The translations under genes were made by a program, and so were the position numbers. A stretch of DNA of 5,992 nucleotides from Firmicutes bacterium UBA6648 (lineage in GTDB: Bacteria > Bacillota > Clostridia > Peptostreptococcales > Anaerovoracaceae): contig DKLE01000082.1 of assembly GCA_002455605.1 (NCBI GenBank), positions 748 through 6,739 on the forward strand, read 5' to 3'. Below are positions 1-4,778 of the stretch, one piece after another; positions within the stretch are counted from its first letter, which is position 1, and every line of letters starts with the position of its first letter. Under the pieces are notes generated by a model, which had not been told where the DNA came from, made no database searches, and saw only the letters and a list, made by a program, of their open reading frames with translations.

Positions 1-857
1 TTGAAGATCTCGAACGAAAATTACAGCTTGTGATTGAGCAGCTCATGGAAAGATATCATATTCAGGCTTCTAAAAAGGTTAAAAACTATCCGTTTTTAAT
101 GGGGCAGGGGATATGGCTGGACTCTGAAAAATTAAAACCCAATGACAGTGTCGGTGAAGTATTGAAGCACGGAACACTGACTGTTGGATTTATCGGACTT
201 GCAGAATGCTTGAAAGCATTAATCGGAAGCCACCACGGAGAAACCATAGAAGCACAGAATCTTGGATTAAACATTATTGGCTATATGAGAAAAAGAATGG
301 ATGAAGAGACGAAGAAGACCAGGTTTAATTATTCATTAATTGCTACACCGGCTGAAGGCCTATCAGGGCGTTTTGTACGAATGGATAAAGAAAGATATGG
401 GATTATTGAAGGCGTAACGGACCGGGATTATTATACAAATTCTTTCCATATTCCGGTTTATCATAATATTTCTGCTTTTGATAAAATTAGATTAGAGGCT
501 CCTTATCATTCTCTTACAAACGGAGGACATATATCCTATGTTGAACTAGACGGCGATCCTTGCAAAAACTTAGACGCCTTTGAAAAAATTGTAAGATGCA
601 TGAAGGAAAGCGGTATCGGATATGGTTCCATTAATCATCCGGTTGACAGAGATCCGGTTTGCGGTTATACAGGTATCATAGATAATGAATGCCCGTTGTG
701 CCACAGGCAAGAAGATGATGGAGATACAGGCTTTGAAAGAATCCGACGAATTACAGGCTACCTTGTGGGCACTGTGGATCGATTTAATAATGCAAAACGT
801 TCGGAGGAAAAAGAAAGAGTGAAGCATGATTGTGGTTATACAATGGATGTTGAATAA
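1..857 (+). CDS. nrdD: Anaerobic ribonucleoside-triphosphate reductase, C-terminal part (5' end outside window)
   Basis: This is the catalytic subunit of class III ribonucleotide reductase, which makes deoxynucleotides from ribonucleotides without oxygen using a glycyl radical. The frame is open from base 3 with no stop, so the gene began upstream; the GTG at 30 is internal. About 284 C-terminal residues are present. Visible family marks are GFIGLAE (about 189-209), TPAEGLSGRF (about 345-374), a Cys-rich zinc site (Cys codons at 660, 690 and 699) and the glycyl-radical loop RITGYL, with the radical glycine codon at 756-758, followed by the conserved tail ending in ERVKH. The thiyl-radical cysteine lies in the missing part. 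The zinc motif reads D-P-V-C...C-P-L-C, so the first expected Cys is Asp. The activase gene nrdG follows after 132 nt. Family assignment is secure. Confidence 0.96.
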   Translation, partial: EDLERKLQLVIEQLMERYHIQASKKVKNYPFLMGQGIWLDSEKLKPNDSVGEVLKHGTLTVGFIGLAECLKALIGSHHGETIEAQNLGLNIIGYMRKRMDEETKKTRFNYSLIATPAEGLSGRFVRMDKERYGIIEGVTDRDYYTNSFHIPVYHNISAFDKIRLEAPYHSLTNGGHISYVELDGDPCKNLDAFEKIVRCMKESGIGYGSINHPVDRDPVCGYTGIIDNECPLCHRQEDDGDTGFERIRRITGYLVGTVDRFNNAKRSEEKERVKHDCGYTMDVE

Positions 858-861
858 ATCT

Positions 862-896
862 AATGCATGATGAACTTTTATATACAATGCATAATG
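862..896 (+). repeat. Near-identical 11-bp direct repeats after nrdD
   Basis: AATGCATGATG (862-872) and AATGCATAATG (886-896) differ at one base and start 24 bp apart. Each contains the palindrome ATGCAT. The second is flanked by TATACA (881-886) and TGTATA (903-908), an inverted pair. They lie directly after the nrdD stop. They do not look like an NrdR box and I cannot assign a role; AT-rich chance similarity is possible. Confidence 0.35.
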
Positions 897-946
897 CTCT
901 TGTGTATAAATATTCGTCGTCAAGAAGTTAATAAAGCAAAAATTTT

Positions 947-972
947 AGAGGCCTGAATTTTTTCAGGCCTCT
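947..972 (+). terminator. Perfect 11-bp palindromic hairpin between nrdD and nrdG
   Basis: AGAGGCCTGAA (947-957) and TTCAGGCCTCT (962-972) are exact reverse complements around a TTTT loop. The stem is stable, but on the plus strand it is followed by TTATACGG rather than a T-run, so it is a poor intrinsic terminator for nrdD. On the minus strand the exit sequence reads AAAATTTTT, also weak. It could be an attenuator setting the NrdD:NrdG ratio, a processing or stability element, or a scar at the edge of an acquired segment. It ends five bases before the nrdG ribosome binding site (GGAG, 978-981). Confidence 0.5.
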
Positions 973-989
973 TATACGGAGAATTTAGA

Positions 990-1499
990 ATGAAAGAATT
1001 AAAACTAGCTGGTGTAGTCAAAGAATCAATAACAGATGGACCAGGATTTAGATTTACTATATTTTGCCAAGGCTGTCCACATAACTGTCAGGGTTGTCAC
1101 AATCCTGGTACACACGATTTTGAATCAGGTTATTATGTATCTAATAATAAATTGATAGAGGCAATAAAAGCCAATCCGCTTCTTTCTGGAGTGACTTTTT
1201 CAGGAGGAGAACCATTTTGTCAAGCAGAGGCATTTTACCATCTTGCAGAGGAAATTAAAAGGCAATTAGGCCTAAACATTATGGTATATAGTGGGTATAC
1301 ATTTGAAGAGCTAATTAAAATGGCGAAAGAAAATGAGTATATAGATAAACTGCTTAATATTTGTGATCTTCTTGTTGATGGTGAATTCATATTGGAAGAA
1401 AAAGATTTAACTTTAACCTTCAGAGGAAGTAGAAATCAAAGAATAGTAGATTTGCCCCAGTCTCTTATAAGCGGTAAAGCAGTGGAATTGGAATATTAG
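990..1499 (+). CDS. nrdG: Anaerobic ribonucleotide reductase activating protein (radical SAM), intact copy
   Basis: NrdG is the activase that uses a [4Fe-4S] cluster and S-adenosylmethionine to generate the glycyl radical on NrdD. The 169-residue protein is of normal length for a short NrdG. It has the radical SAM triad C29-x3-C33-x2-C36 (CPHNCQGC), preceded by DGPGFRFTIFCQGC, then the SAM-binding GGEP at 72-75, and the SGYTFEEL and FRGSRNQR motifs in the C-terminal half. The ATG has GGAG eight bases upstream (978-981). It lies downstream of nrdD in the usual order, but the 132-nt gap is long and holds a palindrome. A second, broken nrdG lies at 3770-4071 and is clearly diverged from this one, so this copy may have arrived with the genes after it rather than being nrdD's original partner. 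Functional assignment is firm; the history is inference. Confidence 0.95.
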   Translation: MKELKLAGVVKESITDGPGFRFTIFCQGCPHNCQGCHNPGTHDFESGYYVSNNKLIEAIKANPLLSGVTFSGGEPFCQAEAFYHLAEEIKRQLGLNIMVYSGYTFEELIKMAKENEYIDKLLNICDLLVDGEFILEEKDLTLTFRGSRNQRIVDLPQSLISGKAVELEY

Positions 1500-1550
1500 A
1501 TATGAAAAGCTTGAATGAAATTCAATAAGAAAAAGCAAGAACATTTTATA

Positions 1551-1579
1551 TTGATTTTTAAAATATACTATGATACCAT
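1551..1579 (+). promoter_or_regulatory. Possible promoter for the ornithine cyclodeaminase-like operon
   Basis: TTGATT (1551-1556) and TACCAT (1574-1579) are separated by 17 bases, with an extended -10 TGA at 1571-1573. The -10 is imperfect and the background is AT-rich, so this is a weak call. If real, transcription would start near 1586 and give a leader of about 170 nt before the ATG at 1755, including both hairpins described for this gap. Confidence 0.38.
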
Positions 1580-1605
1580 TAAACTATATTAATAATATGA
1601 TGCTT

Positions 1606-1627
1606 ATTCTTGCCCCCGGGTAAGGAT
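1606..1627 (+). promoter_or_regulatory. Leader hairpin with CCCG loop
   Basis: Bases 1606-1614 pair with 1619-1627 to form a 9-bp stem (two G-U pairs) closed by the tetraloop CCCG. It stands immediately upstream of the long terminator-like hairpin at 1633-1692. It is not matched to any riboswitch class I know. It may be part of a structured leader for the downstream operon or only local structure after nrdG. Confidence 0.4.
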
Positions 1628-1632
1628 TATTA

Positions 1633-1702
1633 AAAGCACCGGTTCTCATTCCGTTAGGGCCTATTTTTAGGAGGGATGAGGGTCGGTGCTTTGTTGTTCT
1701 TT
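1633..1702 (+). terminator. Long terminator-like hairpin with U-rich tail (end of nrdG transcript or attenuator)
   Basis: AAAGCACCG (1633-1641) pairs perfectly with CGGTGCTTT (1684-1692). Three G-U pairs then lead into an 8-bp stem, CTCATTCC (1645-1652) with GGGATGAG (1673-1680), and the apex holds a small CCTA/TAGG hairpin (1660-1671). The exit is a moderately T-rich stretch (1690-1702). It could simply end the nrdDG transcript. If the promoter at 1551-1579 is used, it would instead lie inside the leader of the enzyme pair and act as an attenuator. No conserved riboswitch or T-box core was recognised. Confidence 0.6.
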
Positions 1703-1704
1703 AG

Positions 1705-1731
1705 GAATAATCATTCGCTAATTGATTATTC
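1705..1731 (+). promoter_or_regulatory. Perfect 9-bp dyad just upstream of the operon ribosome binding site
   Basis: GAATAATCA (1705-1713) and TGATTATTC (1723-1731) are exact reverse complements separated by 9 bases. The dyad ends nine bases before AGGAGG (1741-1746). The spacing would suit either a dimeric repressor operator or an RNA hairpin close to the ribosome binding site. Its left arm is also complementary to GATTATT at 1625-1631, so the two pairings exclude each other. Confidence 0.45.
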
Positions 1732-1754
1732 AATAATTCAAGGAGGTTAATAAT

Positions 1755-2768
1755 ATGGTTGAAATTACAGTATTAAGCAAAGAGGATGTATCAAAAATAT
1801 TAAAGATGGATCAAGTAATTGATGTAGTTGAATCTGTGTATAAAGCCAAAAGTGACGGAATGACAGATGTATGGCCTACCGTATTTTACGATTTTGAGAC
1901 GGGAAAGGCAGATTTGGACATTAAGTCAGGCTATTTAAAAAGCAAGAAACTTTACGGACACAAAACCGTATCATGGTTTGGTGCAAATGCAGAAAAGGAC
2001 CTTCCAACCTTATTTGGAATGATTGCCGTGTTTAATGCCGAAACAGGTATGCCTATGGGAATCACAGATAGTGTTTATATAACAGGAGTTAGAACCGGGG
2101 CAGCGGGGGCACTGGGAGCAAAATATCTGGCTAGAAAAAATTCAGAGAATCTATTGGTCGTGGGAGCAGGGAATCAGTCAGCTTTTCAAATTTCTGCAGC
2201 TTTGACTATACTACCTAATATAAAAAAGGTACAGGTGGCTGCATTAAGTCTATCTGAAGCGGAACAATTTGTAAATGGTATTCAGAAGAGACTTCAAGAT
2301 GAATTTCATATTATTGCAAAGGATATCACTTTTAAAGCCACAGAAAATATAGAAGAGGCAGTGAAAGAGAGTGATGTCATCATAACCGTAACTCCATCAA
2401 GAAAGCCCATCATAAAAAAGGATTGGGTTCAAAAAGGTACTCATATTTCTTGTATAGGTTCAGATATGGAAGGAAAGCAAGAAATAGAATCAGACATCCT
2501 ATCATCAGCAGTAATCTTTGTAGACGACATGAAACATTGCAAGGAAGCTGGTGAAATAGAAATACCGCTTAAACAGGGCGTGATCAGTGAAGAAAATATA
2601 ATAGGCGAATTAGGTGATTTGATATTGAATAAAGTGAATGGGCGAACAAATGATGAACAAATAACCATATTTGATGCAACCGGCATGGCCATTTTAGATA
2701 TTGCGACTGCTGAACTAGCACTACGAGTTGCAGAAAAAAATAAACTAGGTTCGAAATCAAAACTTTAA
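1755..2768 (+). CDS. Ornithine cyclodeaminase/mu-crystallin family protein (EutC/BhcD-like)
   Basis: This 337-residue protein has the normal length and layout of the ornithine cyclodeaminase/mu-crystallin family. These are NAD(P)-dependent enzymes, including ornithine cyclodeaminase, alanine dehydrogenase, imino-acid reductases and ectoine-pathway EutC. Visible marks are the substrate-side lysine in GHKTVSW (K70), the ITGVRTGAAGALGAKYLA stretch (109-126, with R113), the dinucleotide-binding loop GAGNQ (137-141), HISCIGSDMEGKQE (230-243) with the family Asp at 237, and DATGMAILDIATAE near the C-terminus. The ATG has AGGAGG eight bases upstream. The gene is followed after 16 nt by a threonine-dehydratase-like gene, so the two are surely co-transcribed. 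That partner makes an imine reductase or dehydrogenase role more likely than true ornithine cyclodeaminase. Family is certain; substrate is unknown. Confidence 0.9.
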   Translation: MVEITVLSKEDVSKILKMDQVIDVVESVYKAKSDGMTDVWPTVFYDFETGKADLDIKSGYLKSKKLYGHKTVSWFGANAEKDLPTLFGMIAVFNAETGMPMGITDSVYITGVRTGAAGALGAKYLARKNSENLLVVGAGNQSAFQISAALTILPNIKKVQVAALSLSEAEQFVNGIQKRLQDEFHIIAKDITFKATENIEEAVKESDVIITVTPSRKPIIKKDWVQKGTHISCIGSDMEGKQEIESDILSSAVIFVDDMKHCKEAGEIEIPLKQGVISEENIIGELGDLILNKVNGRTNDEQITIFDATGMAILDIATAELALRVAEKNKLGSKSKL

Positions 2769-2784
2769 GAGGAGGAATGATATT

Positions 2785-3747
2785 ATGAGTTTTAATTATG
2801 AAGAAGTAAAAAATGCCTATGAACGCATCAAAAACTATATACGTAAAACACCCTTAGAAGAGTCCTATTATTTGGGAGATCAAAATAAAAAATATTTCTT
2901 TAAACTAGAGTCTTTTCAAAGAGCGAAAAGCTTTAAAATCCGTGGTGCTTTAAATAAAATGATGACTTTAACTGAAAAAGAAAAAGGGTGTGGAATTGCA
3001 ACCATTTCTTCTGGAAATCATGGTAGTTCTGTAAGTTACGCTGCTTCGATTCTTGGCATAAAGAATGCAAAGGTTATTGTACCTGAAAACACTCCTAAAA
3101 GTAAAATAGATAAGATTAAATACTTTGGCGCAGATGTAATGCTTATGGGGAAAAATTATGATGAAGCTCACTCACTGGGAATGGCTTATATTGAGAAGAA
3201 CGGTCTGACTTTCATTGATGCATATTATAGTGATCCCAAAATTTATGGCGGCCAAGGAACAGTTGCCATTGAAATACTTGAGCAAAATCAAGATATTGAT
3301 ACAATAGTAGTTCCAATTGGGGGCGGAGGTCTGATTACTGGGATTGCAGTTGCTGCAAAGTCAATAAACCCAAACATTCATATAATTGGTGTTCAGACAG
3401 AAGCGTGTCCTGCTATGATAGATTCTTACAAAGACAATACTTTCTATGAAGAATATCCTAGCAAAGAATCAATATGCGATTCCTTGGTTGGTGGAGTTGG
3501 AAAATTAAGCTATGAACTAGCGAAAGATTACGTTGATGATTTCCTTATTGTTACAGAAGAGTCTATAGCTAAAGCTGTTAGTTTTATGGCTAAAGAAGAA
3601 AAATATATTGTGGAAGCAGGAAGTTGTACAACTGTAGCGGCAATTATGGAGCACAGAGAACGAATTGGCGGGAAAAACATTGCTCTTGTTTTATCAGGTG
3701 GAAACATCGATGGAAAACTTTTAACAAAAATTTTAGAAAAATATTAA
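2785..3747 (+). CDS. PLP-dependent threonine/serine dehydratase-like enzyme (EutB/BhcB-like)
   Basis: This 320-residue protein is a fold-type II PLP enzyme close in layout to catabolic threonine dehydratase, serine racemase, ectoine-pathway EutB and beta-hydroxyaspartate dehydratase. It has only the catalytic domain and no C-terminal ACT regulatory domain. Visible marks are SFKIRGA with the Schiff-base lysine K51, SSGNHG (75-80), the phosphate-holding GGGG loop (179-182) and SGGNID (304-309). Two places differ from common dehydratases: Lys48 replaces the usual Gly before SFK, and the motif at 277-286 reads EAGSCTTVAA rather than EGAGAAA-like. GGAGG lies nine bases before the ATG, and 16 nt separate it from the upstream gene. 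A likely role is to dehydrate a 3-hydroxy amino acid to an imine that the upstream protein reduces. No terminator is seen after it, so transcription may run on through the nrdG remnant. Confidence 0.9.
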   Translation: MSFNYEEVKNAYERIKNYIRKTPLEESYYLGDQNKKYFFKLESFQRAKSFKIRGALNKMMTLTEKEKGCGIATISSGNHGSSVSYAASILGIKNAKVIVPENTPKSKIDKIKYFGADVMLMGKNYDEAHSLGMAYIEKNGLTFIDAYYSDPKIYGGQGTVAIEILEQNQDIDTIVVPIGGGGLITGIAVAAKSINPNIHIIGVQTEACPAMIDSYKDNTFYEEYPSKESICDSLVGGVGKLSYELAKDYVDDFLIVTEESIAKAVSFMAKEEKYIVEAGSCTTVAAIMEHRERIGGKNIALVLSGGNIDGKLLTKILEKY

Positions 3748-3769
3748 CAAGAGATATTGTAATGTCCCG

Positions 3770-4071
3770 CCCATGTGTCAACCGGAAGAATTTTTAATCA
3801 TGGTTCGTGAAATCAAAAAAGAAATCTTGATATTGTGATATTTTCGGGTTATACTTTTGAAGAATTAAAAGTTATGGCACAAGATAATTCATCCATCCAC
3901 GAGTTGCTGCTGCTGACGGACTATCTGATAGATGGAAAATTTATTCTGACTGAGAAGGATTTGGTTCTAAACTTCAGAGGAAGCAGGAATCAACGCTTCA
4001 TAGATATTGAATTTAACCAGAAAATCAGGGCATATTGTGTTGGCAGAATAAATAATTTACGAAAAATGTAA
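3770..4071 (+). pseudogene. nrdG: 3' remnant of a second nrdG, 5'-truncated and frameshifted
   Basis: The reading begins PMCQPEEFLIMVREIKKE (3770-3823), equivalent to the sequence just after GGE in the intact NrdG. A +1 frame then continues as DIVIFSGYTFEEL and ends with FRGSRNQRFIDI and a stop at 4069-4071. Restoring one A within or next to the A-rich run at 3815-3824 would give KKENLDIVIFSGY, so a single-base deletion explains the break. The radical SAM cysteines and the GGE are absent. The GTG at 3835 has no ribosome binding site, so no working product is expected. Over 59 aligned residues about 36 match the intact NrdG, which indicates an old or foreign relationship rather than a fresh duplicate. 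Homology stops abruptly about 22 nt after the dehydratase stop codon. Confidence 0.88.
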
Positions 4072-4079
4072 AAAAAGTA

Positions 4080-4109
4080 TTGTACAGGTTGAATAATTTG
4101 TGCTATAAT
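4080..4109 (+). promoter_or_regulatory. Promoter of rpmB
   Basis: TTGTAC (4080-4085) and a consensus TATAAT (4104-4109) are spaced by 18 bases, with an extended -10 TGC at 4101-4103. The expected transcription start is near 4116, giving an rpmB leader of about 70 nt. It begins nine bases after the stop codon of the nrdG remnant, so rpmB does not depend on upstream transcription. Confidence 0.75.
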
Positions 4110-4117
4110 ATCGTTTG

Positions 4118-4162
4118 TTCGAGTTCGTTCGAAATAATCGAAAAAATGCTTAATTGCTTAAG
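4118..4162 (+). promoter_or_regulatory. rpmB leader with TTCGA/TCGAA repeats and small hairpins
   Basis: TTCGA at 4118-4122 can pair with TCGAA at 4129-4133, while TTCGA at 4128-4132 can pair with TCGAA at 4138-4142; the two pairings exclude each other. A further small stem is CTTAA (4149-4153) with TTAAG (4158-4162) around TTGC. These lie between the promoter and the ribosome binding site AGGAGGTG (4171-4178). They may form a weak leader structure; I do not recognise a known ribosomal-protein leader. Confidence 0.3.
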
Positions 4163-4185
4163 ATATTTAAAGGAGGTGCGGCAAG

Positions 4186-4377
4186 ATGTCAAGAAAATGT
4201 GAAGTTTGTGGTAAAGGTCAGGTTTCTGGAAACAATGTATCTCATTCAAACAGACATACAAGAAGAAAGTGGAATGCTAACATTCAGACAGTAAGAATTA
4301 ATGATAACGGAACTGTTAGAAGAGCTAACGTATGCACAAGATGCATCAGATCAAACAAAATAAACCGTGCCATCTAA
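4186..4377 (+). CDS. rpmB: 50S ribosomal protein L28 (zinc-ribbon form)
   Basis: L28 is a small protein of the large ribosomal subunit. The 63-residue product has the normal length and composition: MSRKCEVCGKG at the start, HSNRHTRRKWNANIQ in the middle and VRRANVCTRCIRSNKI near the end. C5-x2-C8 and C50-x2-C53 form a complete zinc-ribbon pair, so this is the C+ (zinc-binding) form rather than the Cys-less paralogue seen in some bacteria. The ATG has a very strong AGGAGGTG upstream. It has its own promoter at 4080-4109 and ends at a strong terminator at 4396-4421, so it is transcribed alone. Its position near an Asp23-family gene and recG is a common Firmicutes arrangement. Confidence 0.98.
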   Translation: MSRKCEVCGKGQVSGNNVSHSNRHTRRKWNANIQTVRINDNGTVRRANVCTRCIRSNKINRAI

Positions 4378-4395
4378 TTATTCAAAAAATAAATT

Positions 4396-4421
4396 AGACC
4401 TGCTAAAGCAGGTCTTTTTTT
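4396..4421 (+). terminator. Intrinsic terminator of rpmB, possibly bidirectional
   Basis: AGACCTGC (4396-4403) pairs perfectly with GCAGGTCT (4408-4415) around a TAAA loop and runs into seven T bases (4415-4421). On the minus strand the exit sequence is also T-rich (AATTTATTTTTT), so the same hairpin can end the converging gene at 4437-4631. Confidence 0.93.
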
Positions 4422-4436
4422 ATGTAGCTTGTTTAT

Positions 4437-4631
4437 TTATCTTAATTTAAAGCCACAATAAATAAGGAGGCCGCCCAGAAGAAGTATCCAAGCTTTAAGA
4501 GGAAGAAAAAAAGCGCAAACTGAAACAAGGCCAAAAACAATCATAATGAAAGCTAAATTTTTGGAATCGCCTTTTTTGCAGCATTTATTGTATTTTGTTG
4601 GCTTGTTGCAGCCATATTGTTTGTTTCCCAT
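4437..4631 (-). CDS. Small Cys-containing protein with two membrane segments, unknown function
   Basis: I do not recognise this gene. From the ATG at 4631 it gives 64 residues. A polar, lysine- and cysteine-bearing N-terminus (MGNKQYGC..., with C8, C17 and C18) is followed by two hydrophobic stretches at about 24-41 and 44-60, joined by a short PLK turn, and the protein ends GFKLR. That fits a small hairpin-like membrane protein. The frame extends upstream to a TTG at 4679, but that start has no ribosome binding site, while this ATG has GGGGTG seven bases before it, so the shorter form is chosen. It points leftward towards rpmB, shares that gene's terminator and is divergent from the Asp23-family gene. 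Coding status rests on the plausible start, the membrane pattern and the terminator, so it is moderate. Confidence 0.62.
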   Translation of the reverse strand: MGNKQYGCNKPTKYNKCCKKGDSKNLAFIMIVFGLVSVCAFFLPLKAWILLLGGLLIYCGFKLR

Positions 4632-4638
4632 TATCTTA

Positions 4639-4644
4639 CACCCC
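4639..4644 (-). promoter_or_regulatory. Ribosome binding site fixing the start of the small membrane protein
   Basis: Read on the minus strand, GGGGTG lies seven bases before the ATG at 4631-4629. It favours this start over the upstream in-frame TTG at 4679. Confidence 0.5.
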
Positions 4645-4647
4645 ATA

Positions 4648-4656
4648 TATTGTATG
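4648..4656 (-). promoter_or_regulatory. Sporulation sigma-like -10 element (CATACAATA), tentative
   Basis: The minus strand reads CATACAATA just upstream of the small membrane protein. It matches the CATAnnnTA -10 of sigma-K promoters and the CATACA core of sigma-E promoters known from Bacillus. A GCAC lies 17 bases further upstream as a weak -35. The predicted start falls near 4642, inside the GGGGTG ribosome binding site, which counts against it. A housekeeping reading (TTGCAC, 19-bp gap, TACAAT) is also possible. Confidence 0.25.
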
Positions 4657-4697
4657 CGCAAATAAAGGAATAAGTGCAAAGAAAATGTAAACGTTCT

Positions 4698-4727
4698 TTG
4701 TTTTCTTTAATTCCGGGATGTGATAAA
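4698..4727 (+). promoter_or_regulatory. Probable promoter of the Asp23-family gene and recG
   Basis: TTGTTT (4698-4703) and GATAAA (4722-4727) are spaced by 18 bases with a TGT extended -10 element just before. Transcription would start near 4734, about 45 nt before the TTG start. The -10 is imperfect. It lies in the divergent gap after the minus-strand gene, where a rightward promoter is required. Confidence 0.45.
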
Positions 4728-4764
4728 ATAACATTATATGGTTAAAACCTGTTTATAAACCCAT

Positions 4765-4770
4765 AGGAGG
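4765..4770 (+). promoter_or_regulatory. AGGAGG site that selects a TTG start
   Basis: AGGAGG at 4765-4770 is eight bases from the TTG at 4779, the normal distance. The nearby ATG at 4772 is only one base from the site and opens a frame that stops within eight codons, so TTG is the real start. Confidence 0.8.
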
Positions 4771-4778
4771 AATGAAAG

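Noticed and set aside
570..923. Minus-strand open frame of 117 residues over the end of nrdD
   Set aside because: It is the antisense shadow of a clearly coding nrdD frame, with unprotein-like composition and no start signal.
867..956. A 29-codon plus-strand reading frame between nrdD and nrdG (starts MMNFYIQ)
   Set aside because: It has no ribosome binding site, runs into the palindrome and resembles no known protein or NrdG N-terminus.
1587..1754. T-box, ZTP, guanidine or THF riboswitch before the enzyme pair
   Set aside because: No T-box AGGGTGG-type core and none of the conserved cores I know for those classes could be found.
2441..2692. Minus-strand open frame of 83 residues inside the cyclodeaminase-like gene
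   Set aside because: It is a shadow of a strongly conserved coding frame. The same applies to the minus-strand frames at 86-274 and 2968-3171.
3835..4071. A separate 78-residue gene starting at GTG 3835
   Set aside because: Its sequence is the C-terminal part of NrdG, the GTG has no ribosome binding site, and homology continues upstream in another frame, so it is part of a pseudogene.
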